From positions 35,256 to 99,255 of the forward strand of contig NZ_KB907268.1 in NCBI RefSeq assembly GCF_000381905.1: a stretch of 64,000 nucleotides of DNA. The letters run 5' to 3'. This document shows, piece by piece, positions 34,195 to 43,008 of this stretch. Under the pieces are notes generated by a model. It saw only the letters and a program-made list of their open reading frames with translations, made no database searches and was not told where the DNA came from. Numbering within the stretch: position 1 is the first letter of the stretch; each line of letters starts with the position of its first letter. The translations under genes and the position numbers were made by a program. This stretch comes from Paenibacillus fonticola DSM 21315. Lineage in GTDB: Bacteria; Bacillota; Bacilli; Paenibacillales; Paenibacillaceae.

Positions 34195-36042
34195 ATGAAG
34201 GTTATACTATCTACGCTGAATGCGAAATTTATTCATACCTCTCTGGCGATCCGCCTGTTGAAGGCTTATAGCGGGAACGATTTTGACATCGAGCTCACTG
34301 AATATACGATCAAAGACCCGACGATGAACATCGTGTCCGACTTATTCCAGCGCAGGCCCGACGTGATTGGGTTCTCCTGCTACATCTGGAACATCGAAGA
34401 GACAATCCGTGTTATTGACGTGCTCAAAAAAGTCATGCCCGAGACGACCATCGTCCTCGGCGGGCCTGAGGTATCTTACGATACGCAGTACTGGATGGAA
34501 CGCGTTAAGAGCGTGGACTTCATCGTGATGGGGGATGGGGAGGAGACATTCCACCATCTGCTGCAGGAGCTGTCCGGGGACCGGAAGTTTCACTATGTAT
34601 TCGGCACCGCCTACCGCAAAGGAGACGAGGTGATCATCAATCCGGGACGGCCAAAATCGGATCTGAACACACTGCCTTCGCCACACCGTTTTCCCGAGGA
34701 TATCCCGAATCTCAGTAAACGCATCGTCTATTTCGAGACAAGCCGGGGCTGCCCGTTCAGCTGCCAGTTCTGCCTTTCCAGCATCGAGGTCGGAGTCCGG
34801 TACTATGACATCGAGCGCGTAAAGTCGGATATCTTGTATCTGATCGACAACGGCGCCAAAATCATCAAGTTCCTCGACCGGACGTTTAACATCAACCGCA
34901 GCTATGCGATGGAGATGTTCGAATTTCTAATCGAGAACCATCGCGGCTGCGTGTTCCAGTTTGAGATCACCGCTGACATCATGCGGCCGGAGGTGCTGGA
35001 TTATCTCTCCGAGAATGCGCCTCCCGGCATCTTCCGCTTCGAGATCGGGGTGCAGTCGACGAACGATCCGACGAATGAGCTGGTGAAGCGGCGGCAGAAC
35101 TTCACGAAACTGACCCGCACCGTGACCAAGGTTAAGGAAAGCGGCAAAATCGCGCAGCATCTGGATCTGATCGCCGGCCTGCCGCAGGAAGATTACGCTA
35201 CGTTCCGCAAAACTTTTAACGATGTGTTTGCGATGGCGCCGGAGGAACTGCAGCTCGGGTTCTTGAAAATGCTGCGAGGCACCGGTCTGCGGAACGACGC
35301 AGCGAAATACAACTACGTGTATATGGAGCACGCGCCTTACGAAATGCTCAGCAACGATGTGCTGTCCTTTGCCGACGTCGTCCGCCTGAAACGGCTGGAG
35401 GACGTGCTGGAAAAATACTGGAACGCGCACCGGATGGATCATACGCTGAACTATTTGATGAGGGTCGAATTCGATTCCCCGTTCGATTTCTTTCAGGAAT
35501 TCGGCGATTACTGGGAAGAACAGGGCTGGCAGCGCATTGGGCACCAGCTTGAGGATTTGTTTCTCCGCCTGCATGAGTTTCTCGGCCAGCGCAAGCTGAA
35601 GACGCCGGACGTCGTGCTCGGCCTTATGAAGCTCGATTACTTCCTCGGGCACAAGTACAAGCCGCGAAAAATCTGGTGGGAAGACCGCATTGGGAAGGAT
35701 ACGCGCGGAAGGTACCTTAGCATGCTGGCTGAGCAGGTTGTTGGGCAGGAGATGGATCTGCAGCCTGGGCGGCTTGCCGGGCGACTGATGGGCATGGGCC
35801 AGCTCAAGCAGGTTGTCCCACAGCCGGGGGGCCTGGCATCCCATCTCGCCGGACGGAGTTTGAGCGAGCGGGAGCTGCAGAAGTTCGCCGTTCTCGAGGA
35901 GCTGCCGTTCCGGCTGGACGATGTACTGCAGGGCAAGGAGCTTTCCGCGGAGAGCATGGAACCTAGCTTGCTCGTGGTGCTCTATCAGCAGACAGAGGAT
36001 GAGAGACCGCTGTATTTTTCGCAGCCGTTAGCACGGATTTGA
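34195..36042 (+). CDS. B12-binding domain radical SAM protein with DUF4080
   Basis: 615 residues. The N-terminal cobalamin-binding-like domain (MKVILSTLNAKFIHTSLAIRLLKAY, IGFSCYIWNIE, VLGGPEVS) is followed by the radical SAM core with CxxxCxxC in SRGCPFSCQFC near residue 185, FRFEIGVQSTND, and a DUF4080-type C-terminus. The family is widespread in Firmicutes and its reaction is not established; a methyltransferase or oxidoreductase role is plausible. It starts 12 bases after recQ. Confidence 0.9.
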   Translation: MKVILSTLNAKFIHTSLAIRLLKAYSGNDFDIELTEYTIKDPTMNIVSDLFQRRPDVIGFSCYIWNIEETIRVIDVLKKVMPETTIVLGGPEVSYDTQYWMERVKSVDFIVMGDGEETFHHLLQELSGDRKFHYVFGTAYRKGDEVIINPGRPKSDLNTLPSPHRFPEDIPNLSKRIVYFETSRGCPFSCQFCLSSIEVGVRYYDIERVKSDILYLIDNGAKIIKFLDRTFNINRSYAMEMFEFLIENHRGCVFQFEITADIMRPEVLDYLSENAPPGIFRFEIGVQSTNDPTNELVKRRQNFTKLTRTVTKVKESGKIAQHLDLIAGLPQEDYATFRKTFNDVFAMAPEELQLGFLKMLRGTGLRNDAAKYNYVYMEHAPYEMLSNDVLSFADVVRLKRLEDVLEKYWNAHRMDHTLNYLMRVEFDSPFDFFQEFGDYWEEQGWQRIGHQLEDLFLRLHEFLGQRKLKTPDVVLGLMKLDYFLGHKYKPRKIWWEDRIGKDTRGRYLSMLAEQVVGQEMDLQPGRLAGRLMGMGQLKQVVPQPGGLASHLAGRSLSERELQKFAVLEELPFRLDDVLQGKELSAESMEPSLLVVLYQQTEDERPLYFSQPLARI

Positions 36043-36420
36043 ACATATGCAGTAAGGTGCCTCTTTTCGCACCGTGCGCAGCTCCCAGCGCTGTGCTTCG
36101 CTGCATAACGGCGGTCGGTTCGGGCCTCTGTAACCCCTCGTTGACCATTGAAAACACAAAACAAATGGATTCATTGTACTTAAAAGCTGAACTTTATTAC
36201 TAAAATCACAATTAGCTGGATTTCTTGTTGTTAAATCGCAGCTTTAATGCAAGCAGACGCTAAAACGATGCTTTAGATACACGTAATACAGCTATTTCAC
36301 GTATCTGCCTCAGAAAGCTAAAATAAATACAAGAAATCCGCTTAAATAAAGCCCTTAATCGTTTCTACTGGAACAATCAAGGGCTGCTAACAACGTGACA
36401 ATTTGAGAGCAAGTCAAGCT
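36043..36420. other. Gene-free spacer with long-range inverted repeats
   Basis: GGATTTCTTGT (36218-36228) is the exact inverse of ACAAGAAATCC (36329-36339), enclosing smaller arms GATACACGT/ACGTATC. A second pair, AGCCCTT/AAGGGCT, lies at 36350-36385. A structured RNA or a relic of a short mobile repeat is possible. No open frame. Confidence 0.5.
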
Positions 36421-36560
36421 TCAAGTTACCTCCGCAAGTGCAAAATCCGCATGACGCAAGTTAAACCAGCAAGTGCAAAATCTGCAAGCGCCGCAAGTTA
36501 CCTCCGCAACTGCAAAATCTGCAAGCGCAAATCTGCAGGCGAAACCCGTAAGCGCAAACC
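36421..36560. repeat. Tandem repeat of about 36 bp, CAAGT...GCAAAATCTGCA type
   Basis: Three consecutive imperfect copies start at 36421, 36456 and 36493, each with GCAAGTTA...CCGCAAGTGCAAAATC. Degenerate GCAAACCCGCAAACGC-like remnants follow and run into the hairpin at 36564. Confidence 0.75.
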
Positions 36561-36563
36561 CGC

Positions 36564-36610
36564 AAACGCAAACACCCGTCCGGCGACTCTCCGGACGGGT
36601 GTTTGCGTTT
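36564..36610. terminator. Perfect 20-bp stem after the alpha/beta hydrolase gene
   Basis: Left arm 36564-36583 and right arm 36591-36610 are exact inverses around a seven-base loop and end one base before the hydrolase stop codon. T-tracts are short, so it is an atypical terminator. Confidence 0.7.
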
Positions 36611-36611
36611 A

Positions 36612-37544
36612 CTAGACGTGCCTCTCCAGCCAGTCGGCGAGATCGCGCATGACCTCGTCCCGGTTTGTCTCGTTCAGCATCTCATGCCGGCCTCCCGGAT
36701 AGAGTTTGACCTCAACGTCCCGGATTAGCAGCAGATTATATAGCGCGTCAAGCTTCTTTATGCCGTCGCCCCGTAAGCCGACCGGATCTTCGTCGCCGCC
36801 GAAGATGTAAATTGGCTTTTCTTTAGGTATTTTCCGCATCAACCTAGGGCGATGGATTTCCTGCAGTAGCGAGAAGAACCCCCGGAAGAAACCGGCGCTG
36901 CACAGAAATCCGCATTGCGGATCGTTGACGTATTTATCCACTTCCGCATCATCCCGGGAGAGCCAGTCAAACGGCGTGCGTGGCGGAAGGAAATGTTTGT
37001 TGTAGGCCCCGAAAACTAGTGCGTTCAACATTAAGCTGGGATGGCGTTCACCCTGGACCAGGCATTGCAGCCGGGCCAGCTTTTCGCCAAACCCAATCAT
37101 TCCGCGCGGACCGTTGGTTCCGGACAGGATGAAGCCGGAATAGGGCTCCGGCGCAGTATACATCATTTTTTGCGTCAGGAATGATCCCATGCTGTGACCC
37201 AACAGAAAAAGGGGCAAATTCGGGTAGCGTTCTCGAATAATCCGGCTGAGCGCGCTCATGTCCCTCACCATGCCGCCAAAGCCATCTTTGCCAATGCAAC
37301 CGAGGTCGGCGTCGGAACCAGCCGTTTTGCCATGGCCCCTATGATCGCCTGCGAAGACGATCCAGCCGCGTGGGGTAAGCATTTCAGCCAGGCGTTCGTA
37401 ACGCTTGGCCGTCTCAGCCATACCGTGGGCAATTTGTAAAATACCTTTTAGCGGGACGGCCGGATAACTTGCAGGAGAGGACCATTGATAAACAAATACT
37501 TCGTTCTGCACATCATTTGTGAACGTAAAAGTTTGCTCCAGCAA
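36612..37544 (-). CDS. Alpha/beta hydrolase, monoacylglycerol lipase-like
   Basis: 310 residues. Serine hydrolase features: oxyanion region QIAHGMAETAKRYERLAEML, FAGDHRGHGKT, nucleophile elbow LLGHSMGSF (Ser), and the late Asp (GGDEDPVG) and His (PGGRHEML) of the triad. Close to the lysophospholipase / monoglyceride lipase group. A TTG at 37544 is chosen because AAGGGG is eight bases upstream; a GTG at 37553 is too close to it. No signal peptide, so cytoplasmic. Confidence 0.88.
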   Translation of the reverse strand: MLEQTFTFTNDVQNEVFVYQWSSPASYPAVPLKGILQIAHGMAETAKRYERLAEMLTPRGWIVFAGDHRGHGKTAGSDADLGCIGKDGFGGMVRDMSALSRIIRERYPNLPLFLLGHSMGSFLTQKMMYTAPEPYSGFILSGTNGPRGMIGFGEKLARLQCLVQGERHPSLMLNALVFGAYNKHFLPPRTPFDWLSRDDAEVDKYVNDPQCGFLCSAGFFRGFFSLLQEIHRPRLMRKIPKEKPIYIFGGDEDPVGLRGDGIKKLDALYNLLLIRDVEVKLYPGGRHEMLNETNRDEVMRDLADWLERHV

Positions 37545-37731
37545 CCGACACACCCCTTATTTGAATGATTCCAGACTTAAAGCTCAGACTGATACTCCCA
37601 AACTGATACATCTAGCTAGACTGACCAACTATTACTTCCACACTGGTAGATCTAAACTGATACATCCAGACTTATCGACTGGCAAACCTGATACTCCACA
37701 CTGTTATCCACTAACTGATACATCCAAACTG

Positions 37732-37885
37732 ATAGTACTTACACTGATGCATCCAACTGATACAGCTAATTAGTACTTACACTGATATATCCAAACTGAT
37801 ACAGCTAATTAGTACTTACACTGATATATCCAAACTGATACAGCTAATTAGTACTTACACTGATACATCCAACTGATACAGCCAA
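37732..37885. repeat. Four tandem copies of a 39-bp repeat
   Basis: Units of 38-39 bases start near 37732, 37770, 37809 and 37848. The two central copies are identical and contain ACTGATATATCC, AAACTGATACAGC and TAATTAGTACTT. Related ACTGATACATCC motifs are scattered from 37563 to 37731. Nothing is encoded. Confidence 0.9.
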
Positions 37886-37920
37886 TCGACAAATCCAAAC
37901 TGATAGTCCGGAATTTAACC

Positions 37921-38023
37921 CCAAACCCAAAATCCAAACCCAAAATCCAAACCCAAAATCCAAACCCAAAATCCAAACCCAAAATCCAAACCAAAAGCCA
38001 AACCCAAACTCCAAACCAAAAAT
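37921..38023. repeat. Eight tandem copies of a 13-bp repeat
   Basis: CCAAACCCAAAAT repeats five times exactly from 37921, followed by three variants. Purine/pyrimidine strand bias is extreme. The open frames across it on the minus strand are artefacts of the repeat. Confidence 0.92.
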
Positions 38024-38048
38024 CCCAGAAGGAAAATTCAAACGATAA

Positions 38049-38453
38049 TTATTCTTCAGATAAATGGACGGGTTCTAAAAATTCAATCCGTTCCCCATCC
38101 GGGCCGTTGAAGAAAAAGAGGCGGCTGCCGTTTGCGATAGAGCGAATTCCCGCATCTAATCCCGACAGACCTAACCCGGCAATACGCTTGTATTCCTCCT
38201 CTATGTGACTCACCGTAAAGGCGATATGATGGACGCGTCCTTCACTTGGCAGCTCCTCGCCGCCCCGGACATAAACCAATTCAATCTCAACGTTGTCCTG
38301 GCCAGGGAAAGCGAGAAAGGCCAGGCGCAGGTCGTCATTGACATCACCGATCGTATTCAGAAGTTTAAGACCGATTACACGCTCATAGAACTCGATGGAA
38401 TCTTCCAGTGCGGATACGCGGATACCGACGTGCTCAATTTTACGAATAGTCAT
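38049..38453 (-). CDS. VOC family protein, methylmalonyl-CoA epimerase-like
   Basis: 134 residues. TIRKIEHVGIRVSALEDSIEFYERVIGLKLL, VEIELVYVRG, VHHIAFTVSHIEEEYKRI and FFFNGPDGERIEFLEP give the metal-binding pattern (His, Glu, His, Glu) of the glyoxalase I/epimerase group. No mutase genes are nearby, so the substrate is uncertain. AAGGGG ten bases upstream supports the ATG at 38453. Confidence 0.88.
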   Translation of the reverse strand: MTIRKIEHVGIRVSALEDSIEFYERVIGLKLLNTIGDVNDDLRLAFLAFPGQDNVEIELVYVRGGEELPSEGRVHHIAFTVSHIEEEYKRIAGLGLSGLDAGIRSIANGSRLFFFNGPDGERIEFLEPVHLSEE

Positions 38454-38509
38454 AGTAATAAGCCCCTTTAAAGTATATTTTTTGCACAAAAAGATGGCGG
38501 CAGCTGCGT

Positions 38510-39091
38510 CTACCTTTTCTCGATCGCGATCAAATAGGGCGCAGCAGGCTTCTGGATTTGCCGGTAGATGACGGCTTGTCCCTCCGCAGAAGAGAGAGAA
38601 GCCGCCCAGTTCTCTACCGCGCGCGCTTCACCATCGCCTCCCGGATGTCCCGGGTAGAGGACGACGGTGACAATCCCTTTGGACCGCAGCACTCGAAGGG
38701 CAGACTGCAGCGCATGCAGGGTGCTCTCCGTCAGCGTGATCAGGGCGGAATCAGCTCCTTCGGCAGGAAGATAGCCGAGATTGAACATGACCGCGCCGAT
38801 CATTCCGTGCAGCTGCTGCGGCAGCGCGTCCTCCATCTCCGCATGGCTTCGCTGCACCAGAGTTACCCCGGCAAGCCGGTCCTGCTTCGCTTGATCGAGC
38901 CGCTGCCGGGTGAGCGCGAGCGCCCTCGCTTGAATATCGAACGCATACACATGGCCGCGGGGTCCGCAGATCCCGGCGAGGAATAAGGTGTCTTGGCCTG
39001 TTCCCGCCGTGGCATCGATTGCGCTGTTACCCGGCTGCAGCCGCTCGCTCACCAGCTTGTGAGCAAAACTTAGTACGGACATAAAGCCCAT
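38510..39091 (-). CDS. mnmM: tRNA (mnm5s2U34) C5-aminomethyl methyltransferase, YtqB family
   Basis: 193 residues, class I methyltransferase: AIDATAGTGQDTLFLAG (motif I), VYAFDIQARAL, and the family block MFNLGYLPAEGADSALITLTESTLHAL. B. subtilis YtqB was identified as MnmM, which methylates nm5U to mnm5U at the tRNA wobble base. GGAGGGGG lies before the ATG at 39091. It follows the ytqA gene with one base between stop and start, matching the conserved ytqA-ytqB pair. Confidence 0.92.
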   Translation of the reverse strand: MGFMSVLSFAHKLVSERLQPGNSAIDATAGTGQDTLFLAGICGPRGHVYAFDIQARALALTRQRLDQAKQDRLAGVTLVQRSHAEMEDALPQQLHGMIGAVMFNLGYLPAEGADSALITLTESTLHALQSALRVLRSKGIVTVVLYPGHPGGDGEARAVENWAASLSSAEGQAVIYRQIQKPAAPYLIAIEKR

Positions 39092-39092
39092 G

Positions 39093-40043
39093 CTACCCCC
39101 TCCAATATTTCCCCTGCCAAGTGTCTCTTTGCTTGAGCTCATTATCGATGGCGTTAAGCACTTCCCATTTGTTCAGGCTCCACATCGGCCCAAGGAGAAG
39201 CTCTCGCGGTGCGTCTCCGGTGAGTCGGTGAACGATCATTTCCGGAGGGAGGAGCTCCAGCGTATCGGCGATCAGTTTCACGTATTCATCCTTCTCCAGA
39301 AAACGGAGCAAGCCGGCTTCATACTGCTTGACCATCGGCGTTTTGCGCATCAAATGCAGCAGGTGGATTTTGATGCCCTGCACATCCATAGCCGCTACGG
39401 CCCGCCCTGTGTCAAGCATCATCTCGTGCGTTTCCTGCGGCAGCCCATAAATAATATGTGTGCATACGCGGATGCCCCGCTTCCGCAGCTTCTCAACGGC
39501 TTCGAGATAACACGCCGTATCATGAGCGCGGTTGATCAGTTCCGATGTAGATTCATGAATGCTCTGAAGCCCCATCTCTACCCACAAATAGGTTCTTTCG
39601 TTCAGCTCAGCCAAATAATCGACTACATCATCTGGAAGGCAATCCGGGCGCGTAGCGATGGACAGGCCGACCACGCCGGGCTGCTCCAGAATGGCTTCAT
39701 AATATTCTTTGAGTACTTCAACAGGGGCATACGTATTTGTGTACGCCTGGAAATAGCCGATGTATTTGGCCTGCGGCCATTTTAAATGCTGCCTGTCACG
39801 AATTTTGTTGAATTGTGTCACAAGATCGTCACGTCTGCTGCCTGCAAAATCACCTGATCCACGAGCGCTGCAGAACGTGCAGCCGCCCTTGGCGATCGAT
39901 CCATCGCGGTTCGGACAGGTGAAGCCTGCATCCAACATTACTTTAAATGCTTTTTCACCAAACTGCTCCCGCATCTCGAAATTCCAGGTGTGAAAGCGTT
40001 TGTCTGCCCATAGCTTGGGCGAAGAACTCAGTTCTATATTCAT
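39093..40043 (-). CDS. ytqA: TIGR01212/YtqA radical SAM protein
   Basis: 316 residues. Radical SAM cluster CPNRDGSIAKGGCTFC (CxxxxxxxxxCxxC variant typical of YhcC/YtqA), GYFQAYTNTYAP, ATRPDCLPDDVVDYLAEL and THIIYGLPQETHEMM. In B. subtilis ytqA sits beside ytqB, so a link to tRNA modification is plausible but unproven. AAAGGAG followed by two ATGs: the second (40043) has the better spacing. It heads the operon with mnmM. Confidence 0.92.
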   Translation of the reverse strand: MNIELSSSPKLWADKRFHTWNFEMREQFGEKAFKVMLDAGFTCPNRDGSIAKGGCTFCSARGSGDFAGSRRDDLVTQFNKIRDRQHLKWPQAKYIGYFQAYTNTYAPVEVLKEYYEAILEQPGVVGLSIATRPDCLPDDVVDYLAELNERTYLWVEMGLQSIHESTSELINRAHDTACYLEAVEKLRKRGIRVCTHIIYGLPQETHEMMLDTGRAVAAMDVQGIKIHLLHLMRKTPMVKQYEAGLLRFLEKDEYVKLIADTLELLPPEMIVHRLTGDAPRELLLGPMWSLNKWEVLNAIDNELKQRDTWQGKYWRG

Positions 40044-40229
40044 CATAACTCCTTTATAGATCATAAAAAATGCCTGCAAGAAGAAATTTTCGCTCATTCC
40101 CATCATTCCCGGTTAAGCCCCATAGAGCCGCACCAGATTGAGTCTTCCATTGATTCATTGTATCAAAATTTGTGGAATAATGGGAAGTAAATGCGCAGTA
40201 CTTTCTTGCGGTGGATTACAGATTATGTT

Positions 40230-40250
40230 ATTTTGTATGTAATACAAAAT
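40230..40250. promoter_or_regulatory. Perfect palindrome ATTTTGTAT-GTA-ATACAAAAT
   Basis: Nine-base arms around GTA in the 438-base divergent spacer between ytqA and trmB. Candidate repressor site; the regulator is unknown. Confidence 0.5.
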
Positions 40251-40282
40251 TAGGTTTGGACCCCAATTCCAAATATATCGAG

Positions 40283-40341
40283 GAAGGAATCTTGTGAACC
40301 GTCTCCCCGGCGGCTGCGAGATTCCTTCTTCATTTTATTTT
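40283..40341 (+). terminator. Orphan terminator or attenuator ahead of trmB
   Basis: GAAGGAATCT pairs with AGATTCCTTC, enclosing a GC-rich inner region, followed by a T-rich tract. No plus-strand gene precedes it, so it probably ends a leader or small RNA upstream of trmB. Confidence 0.65.
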
Positions 40342-40481
40342 ACAATCAATTAGAGGTCGCCCAACAACCTTAACATCCTCTTTACAACAGGGATGAACTT
40401 CGGCACAATGGTTGCAGTAATACAAATCTTTGTGGTCAAGCCACAGCTATAGCTATGGATTATAGAAAGCGGAGGAATGAC

Positions 40482-41189
40482 ATGCGTTTACGCGGGAGAA
40501 AAGGAATTCGGGAAAACCTCGAACAGCAGCAGCATCTCGTCATATTGGAACCACGGGAGTACAAAGGGCGCTGGTCGGAAGTGTTTGGCAGCTCACGCCC
40601 GATTCATATCGAGCTCGGGATGGGTAAGGGACAGTTTATTAGCGGGATGAGTGTGAAGCATCCTGACGTTAACTTTATAGGTATGGATATGTATGATGAA
40701 CTGATCCGCAGAGCCAGCGAGAAGGTACGGTCGGTTTGGCAGGAACAGGGGCAGGAGGAGCCGCAGAGCGTCAGGCTGGCGCTTGGCAACATTGAGTCGA
40801 TCGAGGAGTTTTTCGCGCCGGGTGAAGTAGAGCGGATTTATTTGAACTTCAGTGATCCATGGCCCAAGAAGAAACACGGGCGCCGCAGATTGACGCATCC
40901 GCGCTTTCTCGACAAATACCGCACACTGTTAAACGAAAATGGAGAGATTCATTTCAAAACGGATTCGCAGGAGCTGTTCCAGTTCTCTTTGAACGCCTTT
41001 GCGGCTTGCGGGCTGCAGATGAATAACATTTCGCTGGATTTGCATCACGGCGGCATCAATGAAGAGCATGTGATGACCGAATATGAGACAAAATTCGTCA
41101 ATCAAGGCGTGAACATTCATCGCTGCGAGGTCATCGTAGGGAAAGCGGCCCTGGCGCGGTATCATGAGCATAAGATGGATCAGTTCTAA
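40482..41189 (+). CDS. trmB: tRNA (guanine-N7-)-methyltransferase
   Basis: 235 residues. MRLRGRKGIRENLEQQ at the N-terminus, SAM motif HIELGMGKGQFISGM, NFSDPWPKKKHGRRRLTHPRFL (the TrmB signature) and IHFKTDSQELFQFSL. Known role: m7G46 in tRNA. GGAGG six bases before the ATG at 40482 rules out the longer frame from 40455. A bidirectional terminator follows. Confidence 0.96.
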   Translation: MRLRGRKGIRENLEQQQHLVILEPREYKGRWSEVFGSSRPIHIELGMGKGQFISGMSVKHPDVNFIGMDMYDELIRRASEKVRSVWQEQGQEEPQSVRLALGNIESIEEFFAPGEVERIYLNFSDPWPKKKHGRRRLTHPRFLDKYRTLLNENGEIHFKTDSQELFQFSLNAFAACGLQMNNISLDLHHGGINEEHVMTEYETKFVNQGVNIHRCEVIVGKAALARYHEHKMDQF

Positions 41190-41201
41190 ATTGTTTTAGC
41201 G

Positions 41202-41243
41202 AAGAAATCAGGCCACCGGGCTAAACCGGTGGCCTGATTTCTT
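41202..41243. terminator. Bidirectional terminator between trmB and the glycosyltransferase
   Basis: An 18-bp stem, AAGAAATCAGGCCACCGG against CCGGTGGCCTGATTTCTT, with a six-base loop between convergent genes. Confidence 0.88.
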
Positions 41244-41295
41244 GCTAAGGGAAGCGGCCGCAAGCAGCTTCATAGTTCCTCTTCCCTTGATCCAT

Positions 41296-42429
41296 TTAAG
41301 AAGATACTGCATTTTGTTCCAACAGATCCATAATTACTTGGGCGCTTTGCATCGGGTGATAGCTGGCGATTTGCTCCAGCACTTTCTCCCTGGTCAAAAC
41401 AACCTCTTCATAGTGAACGGTAAGACGATTAATCCATTTCGTAATGTCATCCAGAGAATTAATTGAGGTTCCCCAGCCCTGCGATTCGAAATAATGGGAG
41501 TTTTCTTCCTCTTGTCCGGGAAGAGGCTTGTGGAATAACATCGGAATTCCTTTAGCCAGTCCTTCGGTACAGGTCATGCCCCCCGGCTTCGTAATCAGCA
41601 GGTCGGATACTTCCATCAGTTTGTCAATTTCCCTCGTAAATCCTAGAAGGCGGATGTTCGGATGTATAAATCGGGGATCCTTCCTCATTTTGTCCAATGA
41701 TTTCTGATTGCTGCCAAAACAGAAAATAATTTGAATTTTGTCTCGATGTTTAGCGAGCAGCGAATTGACCGCTTCATCCTTCATGAATCCCCAGCCACCG
41801 CCCATCACTAGGACTGTAGGCATATCTTTCAAATCGAAGTGACGGCGGATATCCTCTTTGCTGTGTCTTTCCCAAAAATTTGGATGAACAGGAATGCCGG
41901 TAATCCGAATTTTGCCCTCATCTACCCCTCGTTCAAGCAGTTTCTCCTTGACTTGAACGGTAGACACGAGATAGCAGTTTACTTCCCGGCTGACCCATGT
42001 GCCATGTGCGTCATAATCTGTAATTACAGTACAGAGCGGAACGTCGAGCCCCAACCGCTTCATCCGTGAAATGACGGCACTTGGAATCGGATGAGTACAA
42101 ACGATGACATCGGGATGAAGCTGCCTTATGATCTGTATAGTCCGGGTATAAAATATCCGGTGCAGCGCCGCGGTAGTCAGCCGATTCAAGGATTTCTTAT
42201 AATTGCTCCGGTACATCATCCGGACGAGGCGGGGCTGCGATGATACCGTTTTTTTGTATGCAGTAATAATGATTGGAGCCATTCTCGGATTCAGGAAGCT
42301 GCCGAGCTCCAGCACCTTTGTCTGAATGTTGGGTGCTAATTTGCGCAAACTGCTGGAAAGGGCATAGGCCGCCTGTGTATGTCCGGCTCCAAATCCTTCA
42401 GATAAAAGCAAGACTCTTTGTTTAGACAC
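41296..42429 (-). CDS. UgtP/MGDG synthase-like diacylglycerol glycosyltransferase
   Basis: 377 residues, GT28-type GT-B fold. N-terminal RVLLLSEGFGAGHTQAAYALSSSL, VIVCTHPIPSAVISRMKRLG, CTVITDYDAHGTWV, and the sugar-nucleotide region LITKPGGMTCTEGLAKGIPMLFHKPLPGQEEEN. Homologous enzymes add glucose or galactose to diacylglycerol to make membrane glycolipids and the lipoteichoic acid anchor. The start is GTG at 42429 with AAAGGTG upstream. A PAP2 phosphatase gene lies about 50 bases upstream in the same direction, pointing to a lipid-metabolism pair. Confidence 0.9.
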   Translation of the reverse strand: MSKQRVLLLSEGFGAGHTQAAYALSSSLRKLAPNIQTKVLELGSFLNPRMAPIIITAYKKTVSSQPRLVRMMYRSNYKKSLNRLTTAALHRIFYTRTIQIIRQLHPDVIVCTHPIPSAVISRMKRLGLDVPLCTVITDYDAHGTWVSREVNCYLVSTVQVKEKLLERGVDEGKIRITGIPVHPNFWERHSKEDIRRHFDLKDMPTVLVMGGGWGFMKDEAVNSLLAKHRDKIQIIFCFGSNQKSLDKMRKDPRFIHPNIRLLGFTREIDKLMEVSDLLITKPGGMTCTEGLAKGIPMLFHKPLPGQEEENSHYFESQGWGTSINSLDDITKWINRLTVHYEEVVLTREKVLEQIASYHPMQSAQVIMDLLEQNAVSS

Positions 42430-42480
42430 TTAGTTTCACCTTTTCTCGGAAGGTTTTCCCACGACTTAACAATATCTTCT

Positions 42481-43008
42481 TTAGGGCCATAATGCAACCG
42501 TGCCAAAGACGGTTAATGTACCGACGGCAGCACCTGCCAGCACATCCGAAGGGTAGTGCAAGCCCAGGTAGATTCTGGATATCCCGACTAGAAATGCGAT
42601 GGGGCCCAGAATAAACGCAAGTCGTGGTTCAATTAACATAAACGGCATCGTCACAGAAAAAATAGCGGTCGTATGCCCTGAAGGAAAAGAATGATCCGTC
42701 AGCGGATTACGAAAAGTTTTTGTACCCGGAAGGGTCAAATAAGGGCGAACCCGCGGATAGGTCTTTTTGACTAGCGCTACGGGAATGTGGCTTGCGGCCA
42801 AGGCTACGCAGGATTGAAGGCCTACTGTACTCCAGGGCTTCGGCGCTAAAATCCACACGAGAAGCGAAGAAGAGATCGTAAATGTAGCCCCTCCCAAGTG
42901 GGTCAGGTAGTAGAGCCAGAAATTCAGAAAGCTGCGATGTAAGCGGCCATTAATCCCTACAAAGAGCTGCTGATCCAGCTGTTTCAATTTTTGTAACAAT
43001 CGAGTCAT
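42481..43008 (-). CDS. PAP2 family membrane phosphatase
   Basis: 175 residues with several membrane helices. The three PAP2 motifs are present: KKTYPRVRP, PSGHTT and SRIYLGLHYPSD. Family members dephosphorylate phosphatidic acid, undecaprenyl pyrophosphate or phosphatidylglycerol phosphate. The start at 43008 follows GGAGGG. Together with the adjacent glycolipid synthase, production of diacylglycerol for that enzyme is an attractive inference. Confidence 0.92.
   Translation of the reverse strand: MTRLLQKLKQLDQQLFVGINGRLHRSFLNFWLYYLTHLGGATFTISSSLLVWILAPKPWSTVGLQSCVALAASHIPVALVKKTYPRVRPYLTLPGTKTFRNPLTDHSFPSGHTTAIFSVTMPFMLIEPRLAFILGPIAFLVGISRIYLGLHYPSDVLAGAAVGTLTVFGTVALWP

Noticed and set aside
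34927..35844. 305-codon open frame antisense to the B12-binding radical SAM gene
   Set aside because: Shadow frame in GC-rich coding DNA; its translation is Leu/His/Arg-rich with no family motif, while the opposite strand has full radical SAM signatures.
37732..37885. CRISPR array
   Set aside because: The 39-bp units are directly adjacent copies without unique spacers.
37844..38041. Minus-strand frame with FGFGFWVWILG repeats
   Set aside because: A direct product of the 13-bp DNA repeat; no start signal and no conserved meaning.
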